This document shows positions 15,736 to 24,230 of a stretch of DNA of 64,000 nucleotides, one piece after another. The DNA comes from Sutcliffiella horikoshii (lineage in GTDB: Bacteria > Bacillota > Bacilli > Bacillales > Bacillaceae_I): assembly GCF_020524325.1 (NCBI RefSeq), contig NZ_JAIVKY010000009.1, forward strand, positions 248,001 through 312,000. Direction: 5' to 3'. Under the pieces are notes generated by a model that was given only the letters and a program-made list of their open reading frames with translations, was not told the DNA's origin and did no database searches. Position 1 is the stretch's first letter. Each line of letters begins with the position of its first letter. A program made the translations under genes and the position numbers.

Positions 15736-16608
15736 TCACTTCTTTAGAACCGGAATCCATATTTCACATTTCACTGATGGTGCTGATATATCTTTATTTT
15801 TAATCGACAACATTTCAGGCCCTTCTGCTACTTGGTAGTTCGAAGATGGGAACCACTCAGAATAAATTCTTCCCCAAGTTTCCTGGAGGGTTTGAGGAAA
15901 TGGTCCTGCTGATTCAAATATGGCCCAAGTCAAAGCAGGGACTTGAAGTTTTGAAAAGTTTTCGGGATTCTCTTGCGTTGTTGCGACTCCAATATACTGA
16001 TCCAACTCACCTTTCTCTTCCATCCGTCCTTCCGAGAAGTTAGTAGATGCTTGAATCATGCCCATGGGTTCAACATTGGAGAGTTTTTGTAAATGAGCTA
16101 TCTTATCTGCATCCAGGGATTTCCACATCTCTGTTATTTCCGGATTTTCCCCTTGAAAAATGATGGGAACCCGCTTCATGATTCCAACGATGTTAAATGC
16201 TTCTTTTTGTTCTATTCGGAAATTCATTTCATTACCTCCTCTTATTGATAATTGAAAGGTCATACTTGGATAAGCTTTTAGTTGGTGACCATTTTCTCTG
16301 GCCTCTGATGGTGTAATGCCGTGTAAATTAAAAAAAGCTCTAGTAAAAGAATCCGGCGAATTGTATCCATACTTTATCGCAACATCGATAACTTTTATCT
16401 TACTATCATGAAGCTCCAATGCCGCCAAACTAAGTCGTCTGCGGCGTATATATTCTGATAACGTAATTCCTGCAAGGAAAGAAAACATTCTTTTGAAATG
16501 ATATTCAGAACAATGAGCTATCCTTGCCACCATCTTAAAATCTATTTCATTAGTAAGGTTTTCCTCGATATACTTCATGGCAGTATTCATGTCCTTAAGC
16601 AAATCCAT
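15736..16608 (-). CDS. AraC-family regulator with GyrI-like effector domain
   Basis: 290 residues. Two AraC helix-turn-helix motifs in residues 1-105 ([52 protein letters not shown]), followed by a GyrI-like small-molecule-binding domain (about 125-290, [25 protein letters not shown]). Such regulators (Rob/BmrR-like effector domain) respond to hydrophobic compounds. The target is unknown; no efflux gene is adjacent. Confidence 0.88.
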   Translation of the reverse strand: MDLLKDMNTAMKYIEENLTNEIDFKMVARIAHCSEYHFKRMFSFLAGITLSEYIRRRRLSLAALELHDSKIKVIDVAIKYGYNSPDSFTRAFFNLHGITPSEARENGHQLKAYPSMTFQLSIRGGNEMNFRIEQKEAFNIVGIMKRVPIIFQGENPEITEMWKSLDADKIAHLQKLSNVEPMGMIQASTNFSEGRMEEKGELDQYIGVATTQENPENFSKLQVPALTWAIFESAGPFPQTLQETWGRIYSEWFPSSNYQVAEGPEMLSIKNKDISAPSVKCEIWIPVLKK

Positions 16609-16744
16609 TTGTATGCCCTCCTTTCATCAATAGAATAACAGGAGTTTATTCTCGTCATCCGATATTTTGTGCACCATTTTGTAGGATTATCTATTTGTTT
16701 TAGGGCTAAAACTGCTTCCAATGTCCTTCGGAAACAACTTCTAC

Positions 16745-17368
16745 CTACCCGTCTATTACTTTGATAGCGGTCATGTCATCAATGGCATATGCTGGCCCTT
16801 GCATTCCTGCGGCCCATTTCTCTGCGGCAGCCATAGTGTTACCCGGCAACATCTCGTGGTCCAGATGCGGGAACATGGCAAAATCAACGAGCCCCAGCGT
16901 TTTATCTTCACCGTTTGGTGGAGTCCAGCCAACGAAGAATTCCCCAATATTCGGAGCCATCACCATGCTCCCTGCGCTCATTCCCACATAAACTGCCTTG
17001 AGCCCCGGCAAGAGGTCTGCCAGCCCGGATTGCTTCATCCAGTGATACAGATAGAGAGCATCTCCTCCCGATACCAGCAGGACGTCCGTCTCTCGGACAA
17101 GTGGCACCCAGCGGGCTTCATCTATACTTGGCAGAGCTGTGAGCTCAAGTATGCCGATGGACTTCCACCCCAGACTGACCATGGGATTATCAGAACTACC
17201 TCTAATGAAATCCCAAGCTTTTTCGCCAGGTCCGACCCAGGGATGTCCATACATCGCAGTAGGAATACACAGCGCGTTGGATTCGGCAATCGGCTTGTCC
17301 AGCATGTCAACCAACGCGTCGTGAATACTTTTGTTATTGACTCCTCCAGATGTTAGCAATAGTTTCAT
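16745..17368 (-). CDS. Peptidase S51 (dipeptidase E-like)
   Basis: 207 residues, class-I glutamine-amidotransferase-like fold. The catalytic Ser sits in the nucleophile elbow VGMSAGSMVM (about residue 130) and the flanking LLVSGGDALYLYHW fits S51. Family members cleave Asp-X dipeptides or cyanophycin-like products in the cytosol. Good AAGGAG site. An apparent plus-strand frame here is its shadow. Confidence 0.85.
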   Translation of the reverse strand: MKLLLTSGGVNNKSIHDALVDMLDKPIAESNALCIPTAMYGHPWVGPGEKAWDFIRGSSDNPMVSLGWKSIGILELTALPSIDEARWVPLVRETDVLLVSGGDALYLYHWMKQSGLADLLPGLKAVYVGMSAGSMVMAPNIGEFFVGWTPPNGEDKTLGLVDFAMFPHLDHEMLPGNTMAAAEKWAAGMQGPAYAIDDMTAIKVIDG

Positions 17369-17430
17369 AACTACACTCCTTTTTTTAGTGTGATATTTCC
17401 CTTTATTCGAGGCAAAGGCATTAAGTGGGC

Positions 17431-18030
17431 TTACAGTTTAAAAACTAATTCTACATCTGTCGAATTTTTTTCATGTGGTAATTTCACTTTCTTGAAGATC
17501 ATCTTGATACCCTGAGGATCATCCGGTAATGGTGGGTCCACGATGAAATTGAAAGAATATTGACCAGATGACCCACTTCCCCCTTGCATTCTGGCATGGT
17601 ATTCTTTGCTTCCTTCTATTGCAAGCTCATATAAACCGGGGTCATGCTCTTTCGGAGAGTTTTCTTCCCAATCAATATTTAAATAAACCACTGTAGCGTT
17701 CTCATATTGACGAAGATACGCTATGTAGTACATTTTTTCATCAACAATAGTAGATTTGAAAATCTGAACAATTTTTCTAAAACCTGTTGGTTCTAAAACT
17801 GGACGATAATAATCATCTCTCATTATCAAATTAAAAAGAGCATGCAATTGAGATTCATAATGTCCATACTCTTGTGCCCATTGGGATATGTAATCAAGTG
17901 GAGGGAAGCCCGGATTACCATTTGTAACCTCCCGCCTAGTTTTTAATAGTTCACAAATTTTTTCATCAATTCCAAGTGCTTTATTATCATAATAATCAGT
18001 GGGACGTTCAAACGGCATAGATTTCCACAT
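17431..18030 (-). CDS. Hypothetical protein, chorismate-mutase-like N-terminal helix
   Basis: 199 residues. The N-terminal DYYDNKALGIDEKICELLKTRREVT resembles the first helix of chorismate-mutase-fold proteins (ID..I..LL..R); the rest is an alpha/beta domain ending with strands (YSFNFIVDPPLP, GIKMIFKKVKLP). The catalytic set of a chorismate mutase is not visible. Soluble, no signal. Function unknown. Good GAAGGAGAG site. Confidence 0.7.
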   Translation of the reverse strand: MWKSMPFERPTDYYDNKALGIDEKICELLKTRREVTNGNPGFPPLDYISQWAQEYGHYESQLHALFNLIMRDDYYRPVLEPTGFRKIVQIFKSTIVDEKMYYIAYLRQYENATVVYLNIDWEENSPKEHDPGLYELAIEGSKEYHARMQGGSGSSGQYSFNFIVDPPLPDDPQGIKMIFKKVKLPHEKNSTDVELVFKL

Positions 18031-18054
18031 GTCATATTCTCTCCTTCAAAATGC

Positions 18055-18765
18055 TTACCTGACTATCTTATAAATCCCTTTCTTATCACGAAGCTCACAA
18101 CCATTTTTCTCAAAAATCTTTATCATATTGGCATTGTTCACATCCGTGCTGCCGACATAGTAGGTTGCATGGAAATGCTTGAGTAAATGCATACTTATTA
18201 GGTGAATATTCGCTCCAATTCCTTGACCTCTTAGGGCTGGCACTACTCCGAAATAAAATAATCTCCCTTCATCTTTCGTGCCCATTTCAATATGAGGGAT
18301 GCTGATTCCTGCAAAGGCTCCGTCTTTCAAAAAATAATAGCAATGCTTGCGCCATTCCTGTCCTAGTTCATTTTCTAGTGAACTCATCACCTGGGATATT
18401 GGTTGTTTCGTATTTTTGTTAGCAGAGACCGACCGGCAAAGCTCATAAAGCTCTGCATATTTTTGATCATCCATTAACCCTTCTGCAAGAGAGTGCGGAA
18501 CTATTTGATTTTCCGTACTCTGCAATTCCTTTAAATCTCTTGTGTATTCAACGATACTTGAAATCTTACTGAACTTCCTCTCAAGCAACCAGCTTTCAAA
18601 TTGTTCATCCATTAGCAGGGACAAATATCCAATCTCTAAACGCTCCCAATTCTCTAGGATAGCTGCCAATTCGTGTATGTATGATTCAGTTGAACCTTCT
18701 TCCTTTTTGATTTGATCAACAAGCCAATACTCCTGTTTATTTTTGATGACATTAAATAAGTTCAT
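18055..18765 (-). CDS. GNAT family N-acetyltransferase, two-part
   Basis: About 236 residues. The N-terminal half is helical and variable; the C-terminal half is a GNAT domain (FYFGVVPALRGQGIGANIHLISMHLLKHF with the R-G-Q-G-I-G loop; NNANMIKIFEKNGCELRDKKG). The ATG at 18765 lies 5 bases after GGGAGGAG, so the in-frame GTG at 18780 is not the start. It is 24 bases from the hypothetical gene that follows. Confidence 0.83.
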   Translation of the reverse strand: MNLFNVIKNKQEYWLVDQIKKEEGSTESYIHELAAILENWERLEIGYLSLLMDEQFESWLLERKFSKISSIVEYTRDLKELQSTENQIVPHSLAEGLMDDQKYAELYELCRSVSANKNTKQPISQVMSSLENELGQEWRKHCYYFLKDGAFAGISIPHIEMGTKDEGRLFYFGVVPALRGQGIGANIHLISMHLLKHFHATYYVGSTDVNNANMIKIFEKNGCELRDKKGIYKIVR

Positions 18766-18867
18766 TTTTTCTCCTCCCACTCAAAAAATATCATATTAAA
18801 ATATGGAAATCTAGAAATTATTGGAATACACTTATTGAGTGAGAGTTTTCTTTAATGGAGGGTACAT

Positions 18868-19278
18868 ATGTTTTGGTTAAATATGTTGTTTATGTTTATT
18901 ATCGTTTTTTCCATCATGTATCTAGCAAAGTGGTTTTTACGGAAACTATTTAACATCAAAAAGACTAAAAAGAAGCTCTTTTCTTACAATCATATTAATA
19001 AATGGCACGCCAAAATTGATTGGGGAATAAGGATCGTTACTGTGATTGTAAACTTTATTCTTATTTTCCTGATTTCTTATGAGCGTATTTCTATTTTAAG
19101 TATCTCATTGGTTCTTGTATTAATAATTATTTCGGACTATTTGGTGCGGGCTTTCTTTGAATGGAGATATACTGATAATCCAAAAGAAGCGATTTTAACC
19201 GTTAGTGACATGGTTATATTACTTGTTTCTGTCATCCTAGTTTTTGGGATGAACTTATTAAATTTAAATGTTACCTAA
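18868..19278 (+). CDS. DUF4181 membrane protein
   Basis: 136 residues with four hydrophobic segments and the signature FFEWRYTDNPKEAILTVSD of DUF4181 proteins. A basic stretch (FNIKKTKKKLF) follows the first segment. First plus-strand gene of the window; ATG behind GGAGGGTAC. Function of the family unknown. Confidence 0.78.
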   Translation: MFWLNMLFMFIIVFSIMYLAKWFLRKLFNIKKTKKKLFSYNHINKWHAKIDWGIRIVTVIVNFILIFLISYERISILSISLVLVLIIISDYLVRAFFEWRYTDNPKEAILTVSDMVILLVSVILVFGMNLLNLNVT

Positions 19279-19286
19279 AGCGGAAA

Positions 19287-19313
19287 AAGCAACCATCATC
19301 TTGGTTGCTTTCA
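19287..19313 (+). terminator. Terminator after the DUF4181 gene
   Basis: AAGCAACCA (19287-19295) pairs with TGGTTGCTT (19302-19310), then a short T-run. Nearly identical to the hairpin at 19525-19553. Confidence 0.78.
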
Positions 19314-19386
19314 GGATTTGGACTTCTAAAATTGCATGCTGCAGTGCAGTAGGCTTTTTTTTGCTGTAGGTGGTGACGGAAGTGGC

Positions 19387-19517
19387 GGATATCAAGAAAT
19401 TTTGCGATATATCAAGAAATTCAGGGTGGATATCAAGAAATTTCGTAATTTATCAAGAAAAACAAGATAGATATCGAGAAATTTCACAATATATCAATAA
19501 ATCCCTACACATTTCAA
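19387..19517. repeat. Intergenic 21-bp-period array B (ATATCAAGAAATTT core)
   Basis: About six degenerate units with core ATATCAAGAAATT and a variable 7-9 base part, spaced 20-22 bases. Located between two convergent genes and between two near-identical hairpins. Confidence 0.85.
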
Positions 19518-19524
19518 CAAGCTT

Positions 19525-19553
19525 AAAGCAACCATCACCTTGGTTGCTTTTTC
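19525..19553 (+). terminator. Second copy of the AAGCAACCA terminator hairpin
   Basis: AAAGCAACCA / TGGTTGCTTT followed by TT. On the minus strand it overlaps the last codons of the GAF-STAS gene. Confidence 0.72.
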
Positions 19554-20416
19554 AGGTAGGTGCTATCCTTTAACAAACTAAACCCAATTTTCTTTAAAGC
19601 ATGTTCCAGGTTGGACTGAACAAGGATATCACCTGTCTCAAATCCAATACCGATTGCTTTTATGGCAACATCCGGGGTGATTCCGGTTAAGATTGGTTTT
19701 ACTCCTATTATATGGAGGAGGTTAACTATCTTAAGTAAAGAGTAACTGACTAATTCATTTATTTTCCCTATACCAGAAAGGTCGATAATTAAATAGTCCA
19801 AGGCTAGGTCCTGACTTTTTTCTAAGGCAAGGGTAATGATGTTGTCTGCTCGTTGTTCATTGACATTACCTGTTATCGTAAGGGCGGCAACACCTTGTGT
19901 GATCGGTATGAATGGAACGGACAGGCTCCGAATTTGTTGATATGCCTCATCTAGTTCTAGAACATATGTAAGCAACGACCCCATTGTTTCAAAAACTTCG
20001 ATAAGCTCTTCTCCCAAATTATGCGGCCTAGTATCCAATCCACATAGTGTTCCATAGTTTCCCCCATCCTCATAGTAAATAGGGATTCCTATAAAGCAAC
20101 CGCCGCCCAGACTTTTGGTCACCATCATGTCCTTTGTCAGGTCACTTTGCGTAATGTCCGGAATGATTAGAGGCTTACTCCCGTGGTCCACAGATAACTT
20201 GCAGAATGTCTGCTCAAATGGAAGGGTGCCACCTTCTTCTAGCAAAATATCCTTTTTATTGAGAACTTTCATGATTTTGTTCGTGCATCGGTCGTTTTTG
20301 GCAATGAAGAGAGTATTGATGTCGAGTAGCCTGCTCATCATTTTCAGGATATTATCTGCTGCTTCATCAAAATTTTTGTAGATCATTTTTTGTGTGCTAT
20401 AAGAAGTGTTTTGCAT
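19535..20416 (-). CDS. GAF-STAS signalling protein (RsbR-like)
   Basis: 293 residues: a GAF sensor domain (about 15-155) and a STAS domain (about 165-280; VAALTITGNV, DYLIIDLSGIGKINELVSYSLLKIVNLLHIIGV). This layout resembles RsbR paralogues and YtvA-like stressosome partners, which relay signals to the sigma-B pathway through a phosphorylatable Ser/Thr in the STAS domain; Ser in DLSGIG and neighbouring residues are candidates. The final residues (YLKKQPR) are encoded within a terminator hairpin shared with 19287-19313, so the C-terminus may have been replaced. Confidence 0.8.
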   Translation of the reverse strand: MQNTSYSTQKMIYKNFDEAADNILKMMSRLLDINTLFIAKNDRCTNKIMKVLNKKDILLEEGGTLPFEQTFCKLSVDHGSKPLIIPDITQSDLTKDMMVTKSLGGGCFIGIPIYYEDGGNYGTLCGLDTRPHNLGEELIEVFETMGSLLTYVLELDEAYQQIRSLSVPFIPITQGVAALTITGNVNEQRADNIITLALEKSQDLALDYLIIDLSGIGKINELVSYSLLKIVNLLHIIGVKPILTGITPDVAIKAIGIGFETGDILVQSNLEHALKKIGFSLLKDSTYLKKQPR

Positions 20417-20622
20417 TACACGTTTCCCTTCTCTGGATTATGCATCCTATCTCTATAAAATAATTATGTAATAATAAAGTCCATCTTATTCCCCTTTCCC
20501 TATTTTCTATCTTTTTAATCTACTTATTTACATCAATTTCGCTTTAATCTATGAATTTATCAGAATATTTTCTAATAAACTAAATACTAGGTCATTGTTC
20601 ACGATATTAACTAAAAGGGGCG

Positions 20623-20838
20623 ATGGTTAAAATGGGATTGCTGGTTAAATACCGGTTTCTAATTATAAGTATATTTTTAATACTCTGGTTTCCACAGGTT
20701 GTTAACGGGGAGGCAGCATCCACCGCTATTACTTCCTCCGAGTCCCAGCCGAACAAATTCATAGTCATTTTATGTACGCTTGCCGTGATTCTACTTTTCT
20801 CTCTTTTTAAATGGTGGAAAGACAGAAAAACTACTTAG
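20623..20838 (+). CDS. Small exported, membrane-anchored protein
   Basis: 71 residues: an N-terminal signal (YRFLIISIFLILWFPQVVNG), a Ser/Thr-rich polar middle, and a C-terminal membrane segment (FIVILCTLAVILLFSLFKWW) with basic tail KDRKTT. The C-terminal hydrophobic stretch and positive tail resemble a sorting signal, but no LPxTG-like motif is present. Either ATG (20623 or 20632) could serve. Function unknown. Confidence 0.6.
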   Translation: MVKMGLLVKYRFLIISIFLILWFPQVVNGEAASTAITSSESQPNKFIVILCTLAVILLFSLFKWWKDRKTT

Positions 20839-20862
20839 GGAGAAGTCCAAGCATGCCAAGCC

Positions 20863-20892
20863 AAGTCTCATATCCTATAGGAAAGACTTTTT
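20863..20892 (+). terminator. Hairpin with T-run before the ACT-like genes
   Basis: AAGTCT (20863-20868) pairs with AGACTT (20884-20889), followed by a short T-run. It sits 17 bases before the start of the first ACT-like gene, so it may act as terminator or attenuator. Confidence 0.55.
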
Positions 20893-20908
20893 ATGGGAGT
20901 GAAATGGG

Positions 20909-21355
20909 ATGGGAAATGCATGTCTGGATTTCAATATCAGAGCACAGTTTACTTTTTCTGTGAGTGACCGGGATCTGAGCCGTATCTTAAATGGACTAGC
21001 TGAGGAAAGCGTGAATATCAATGGCTATTTCCAGACGCTTGCCGGCAAGAAGTTCAATTTTGTCCGCATGGTTGTAGGTACCTCGATTGCAGAGAGCGAG
21101 CGCGACTTTAGGGCGGTTCGAAAGGTGATGAAGCAAGTTGGTGTTCGTTACAGGGAGAATCAGGTCATTCAACTGCTTGATAGTATTTCTGGTGTTCCCG
21201 GTCAAGTCAATGCCATATTTGGAACGCTGTGGTGCAAGATGCAGGTTCGCGCAATTTATCTTGGGGAGGATAATAATATTTATTTGGATGTTTCCAATAT
21301 TGGATACGCCATTCGGTTGTTGTCGGAAGAGAACCCGCCTCGTTGTTTAGATTGA
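20909..21355 (+). CDS. Tandem ACT-like domain protein, paralogue 1
   Basis: 148 residues. Two ACT-like halves: FTFSVSDRDLSRILNGLAEESVNINGYF ... VRMVVG, then ENQVIQLLDSISGVPGQVNAIFGTLWCKMQVRAIYLGEDNNIYLDVSNIGYAIRLL. The pattern of a sheet strand, helix with GVPGQV/GLAEE, and second strand fits amino-acid-binding ACT domains. No catalytic domain is attached. It is followed 66 bases later by a clear paralogue. A GGGAG site is 9 bases upstream. Ligand and target unknown. Confidence 0.72.
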   Translation: MGNACLDFNIRAQFTFSVSDRDLSRILNGLAEESVNINGYFQTLAGKKFNFVRMVVGTSIAESERDFRAVRKVMKQVGVRYRENQVIQLLDSISGVPGQVNAIFGTLWCKMQVRAIYLGEDNNIYLDVSNIGYAIRLLSEENPPRCLD

Positions 21356-21421
21356 AGTAATGCCTTTTCCTCGTGTGCTGCATATTATAAGGTAAAACTC
21401 AGGTTGAGGGAGTTGTCTGCG

Positions 21422-21889
21422 ATGCGTGAAATGCCGGAAGTAGTGGAGTCTTTTGATTATTTGATTCGGACGCAGTTTTCTTTCCAGGTGGACGATTGGG
21501 CATTAAGTTGTATTTTGGATGGTTTGGCAGAGCAAGAGATTAATGTAAATGCCTACTTTCATACGAAACTGGATGAGGATACACATCTTGTAAAAATAGT
21601 ACTTGGCAATAGCAATGGCGAAACAACAAGAGATCTACAGGGAGTTCGTAGAGTTTTGCGCGGGTACGGCATTCCTTTTAAAGAAAGACAGGTTATTCAG
21701 GTGGTAAAGCTGCCGGCTGGACAGTCCGGACAGCTTAACGACCTTTTTGGTGCGCTCTGGTGTGAATTGCAGGTGGAAAGTATGTATATAGGTGAGAACA
21801 CTAATGTGTTCCTCGATACTTCTGATTTGGAACGAGCAATCGAGATTTTATCACACTCTGATTTAATTCTCTGTCCAAAAAATTGTTAG
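21422..21889 (+). CDS. Tandem ACT-like domain protein, paralogue 2
   Basis: About 155 residues, colinear with the previous gene: RTQFSFQVDDWALSCILDGLAEQEINVNAYFHT aligns with AQFTFSVSDRDLSRILNGLAEESVNINGYFQT, and the second halves align through GALWCELQV / GTLWCKMQV. By eye roughly 40 percent identical, so a local duplication. I place the start at 21422, 9 bases after GAGGGAG. It converges on the GNAT gene with a 4-base overlap. Confidence 0.72.
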   Translation: MREMPEVVESFDYLIRTQFSFQVDDWALSCILDGLAEQEINVNAYFHTKLDEDTHLVKIVLGNSNGETTRDLQGVRRVLRGYGIPFKERQVIQVVKLPAGQSGQLNDLFGALWCELQVESMYIGENTNVFLDTSDLERAIEILSHSDLILCPKNC

Positions 21890-22419
21890 AACGGGACGTG
21901 GTCCTCGATTGGCGTTGTTATGTTTTGCTCCCAATCCTTGCGTGTGATGGCATAGCCGACGGAATCAAAAAGCTTATCGTTTTGTGGCCAGGCACTTCGG
22001 TGGTAGGCTTCTTTGACGTACCCGCTGTTGTGGAAGGTTTTGCGCATCGCCAGGTTGTCGTGGCGGGTATGACCTTCGATTCTGATTAGGTGCGGGTAGG
22101 TGGTGAATGCAAATTCAGTGAGCCATTTTACAGCATGGGCGCCGCGGTTTTGACCTCTTGCTTGTTGTTTGAGTCTGATGTCGAACAGGCAAGTCGGATC
22201 TTCAATGTCGAAAAGTCTGAACATACCGATGACGGTATTGTTTTTGTCTTGGATAAGGAAAGTCTTTGTGTCAGCGTTTGTGTAGTTGCCTTGTTGGATG
22301 GAAGCTTGTATGGCTTCCTCTGTCGGGTTTTCGGTTCCATGGTATGGCCAGGTTTCTGTTGTCAGCAAATGGACAAGGTCTCGTTCATTCGCTTTGGTGA
22401 GTTCAGTGTATGTTTGCAT
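21886..22419 (-). CDS. GNAT acetyltransferase, RimJ/RimL type
   Basis: About 177 residues. Start at 22419 (MQTYTELTKANERDLVHLL), well placed after AAGGAGGAAACTAAAAACC; longer frames extend into the upstream gene without a start signal. GNAT core: DIRLKQQARGQNRGAHAVKWLTEFAF with the Q-x-x-G-R/N-G loop, and IEGHTRHDNLAMRKTFHNSGYVKEA. Follows another RimJ-type GNAT by 5 bases. Confidence 0.82.
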   Translation of the reverse strand: MQTYTELTKANERDLVHLLTTETWPYHGTENPTEEAIQASIQQGNYTNADTKTFLIQDKNNTVIGMFRLFDIEDPTCLFDIRLKQQARGQNRGAHAVKWLTEFAFTTYPHLIRIEGHTRHDNLAMRKTFHNSGYVKEAYHRSAWPQNDKLFDSVGYAITRKDWEQNITTPIEDHVPF

Positions 22420-22424
22420 GGTTT

Positions 22425-23021
22425 TTAGTTTCCTCCTTTTTGGGTGGATTCCATTTGCTCCCATTCCTCGCGCAACATGCCCATCCGGATGGAATCGTAC
22501 AACTTGCCCTGGTAGGTTCGAACATTTCGGATGCGGGCTTCTTGGGTAAAATTCAGTTTGGCACCGACTTTTACCATGCGATGGTTGCCGGACCAGGTTG
22601 TGTAACCTACTCTCGGAATTTGCGGTTTTGTTTGGAAAAGGTGGTCGGTCCATAGTTGGATGGCCTCAGTTCCAAAGCCGCCGTTCCAGAATTCCGGCAG
22701 GTAGATGATGATGCCCATTTCAAGCCAATTGGAAGGTTCGTGCTCCCAGTAGTAGATGACGCTGCCAATGGTTTGGGGTTCTTCGTTAGTTGTTTGGATA
22801 AGGTAAATGGAGTCCAGACCTTCGTTTAGTTGTTTCGTCATCTTCGATAGGTAGGTTTCCTCGTCGATCATTTCAAGTGGGAAGTATGGTGCGTCCCATT
22901 TTTTGTATTCTGGATTTGGGTCGCCGTACATTAGGTGATAGAGTAGCGGCAAATCTTGGATGGTGAGCTGTTTTAGTTGGATTTTGGTTCCTTGGATGGT
23001 GGTTTGAGTAGAAGTTGTCAT
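22425..23021 (-). CDS. GNAT acetyltransferase, RimJ/RimL type
   Basis: 198 residues. IQLKQLTIQDLPLLYHLMYGDPNPEYKKW at the start, the acetyl-CoA region in LEMGIIIYLPEFWNGGFGTEAIQLWTDHLF, and VGYTTWSGNHRMVKVGAKLNFTQEARIRN at the end are typical of RimJ/L proteins, which acetylate N-terminal or small-molecule amines. Good AAAGGAG site. Paired with the downstream GNAT. Confidence 0.84.
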   Translation of the reverse strand: MTTSTQTTIQGTKIQLKQLTIQDLPLLYHLMYGDPNPEYKKWDAPYFPLEMIDEETYLSKMTKQLNEGLDSIYLIQTTNEEPQTIGSVIYYWEHEPSNWLEMGIIIYLPEFWNGGFGTEAIQLWTDHLFQTKPQIPRVGYTTWSGNHRMVKVGAKLNFTQEARIRNVRTYQGKLYDSIRMGMLREEWEQMESTQKGGN

Positions 23022-23127
23022 ACGTAAAGGCTCCTTTGAGTTAGGTAATTAAGTAATTTACGTTTTTAGTAGAGTTTTAGTTTCATTTTATTGTTTGATT
23101 AAGATTTTTTCGTGGGAATATATGGAT

Positions 23128-23230
23128 TCTCGATAAATTGAAGTGTTTTTTCGATAAATTGAATAGGTTTTTTGACTAATTGGACCGCTTTTTTGACTAA
23201 TTCCCCTCGTTTTTCGACTAATTCCCACCA
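23128..23230. repeat. Intergenic 21-bp-period array C (CGATAAATTGAA / TGACTAATT core)
   Basis: About five units: TCGATAAATTGA twice, then TTGACTAATT-type units three times, each followed by a variable 8-9 bases ending in a T-run, spaced 21 bases. It is upstream of the GNAT gene starting at 23021. Confidence 0.82.
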
Positions 23231-23414
23231 AAGGATTCAGCGCTGCACAATTTCACAAAAAACCAATCGCCCAGCCAGAGCAACAACCTCTTATAGTAGC
23301 ATAGCAATTTTTAAACAATCGTTTGTTCAAGAAAAAACTAGCCTCTTGCCTCCCAACGGTTTCACACAAAAAATCAAAATTAACTTTTGAGATTACTATA
23401 TCACAAACAAAAAA

Positions 23415-23444
23415 CAGGCCTCCATCCCTAAAGATAGAAGCCTG
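23415..23444 (-). terminator. Terminator after the YebC-like gene
   Basis: CAGGC-TC-ATC / GAT-GA-GCCTG interrupted stem with an A-run on the plus strand (U-run on the minus RNA). The 437-base gap 23022-23458 otherwise holds only array C and an AAACAA-TCG-TTTGTT inverted repeat near 23313. Confidence 0.72.
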
Positions 23445-23458
23445 CTCCCAAAATTAAC

Positions 23459-24178
23459 TTATTCTCCCAAGTCCACATTATGATACACACGTTGCACGTC
23501 GTCGCAGTCTTCCAACGCATCGATCAGCTTTTCAAACTGCTCTTGCGCATCTCCTGGAAGTTCTACTTCGTTTTGCGCTAACATTGTCAACTCTGCTACG
23601 GTGAATTCTTCTACGCCTGCGCCTTTTAACGCTGTTTGCACGGCATGGAATTGATCCGGCTCTGCGTACACGATTACCGTTTCCTCTTCTTCCATGATGT
23701 CACGTACGTCTAGATCCGCTTCCATCAACACTTCAAGCACTTCGTCGGAAGTTTTTCCTTCGAATGCAAATACAGCCGTTGCGTCGAACATGTAAGCAAC
23801 TGATCCACTTACGCCCATGTTACCGCCATTTTTTCCGAATGCTGCACGCACTTCGGATGCTGTACGGTTTACGTTGTTTGTTAGTGTGTCTACAATTACC
23901 ATTGATCCGTTTGGTCCAAACCCTTCGTAACGAAGCTCGTTATAGCTCTCTTCTCCGCCGCCTTTTGCTTTATCGATTGCGCGGTCGATGATGTTACGTG
24001 GTACGTTGTACGTTTTCGCACGCTCTAGCACGAATTTCAACGCCATGTTGGATTCTGGATCTGGCTCGCCTTGCTTTGCTGCTACATAAATTTCAAGAGC
24101 AAATTTAGAATAGACTCTACTTGTATTCTGATCCTTTGCCGCCTTTTTTTCCTTAATGTTGTTCCATTTACGACCCAT
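23459..24178 (-). CDS. YebC/PmpR family transcriptional or translational regulator
   Basis: 239 residues, full YebC length. [43 protein letters not shown]-like helix ([18 protein letters not shown]), [28 protein letters not shown] and FGKNGGNMG are signature segments. The YeeI-type N-terminus distinguishes it from the canonical MAGHSKW form. Family members bind DNA or relieve ribosome stalling at proline stretches. Monocistronic. Confidence 0.93.
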   Translation of the reverse strand: MGRKWNNIKEKKAAKDQNTSRVYSKFALEIYVAAKQGEPDPESNMALKFVLERAKTYNVPRNIIDRAIDKAKGGGEESYNELRYEGFGPNGSMVIVDTLTNNVNRTASEVRAAFGKNGGNMGVSGSVAYMFDATAVFAFEGKTSDEVLEVLMEADLDVRDIMEEEETVIVYAEPDQFHAVQTALKGAGVEEFTVAELTMLAQNEVELPGDAQEQFEKLIDALEDCDDVQRVYHNVDLGE

Positions 24179-24230
24179 ATATATTCACTCTCTTTCAGAA
24201 ATTAAAAGATATAACTTGTTCTATTATACA

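Noticed and set aside
16721-17356. Plus-strand frame of 211 codons opposite the peptidase S51 gene
   Set aside because: The minus-strand frame has the S51 catalytic motif and a good start; the plus frame has no family features.
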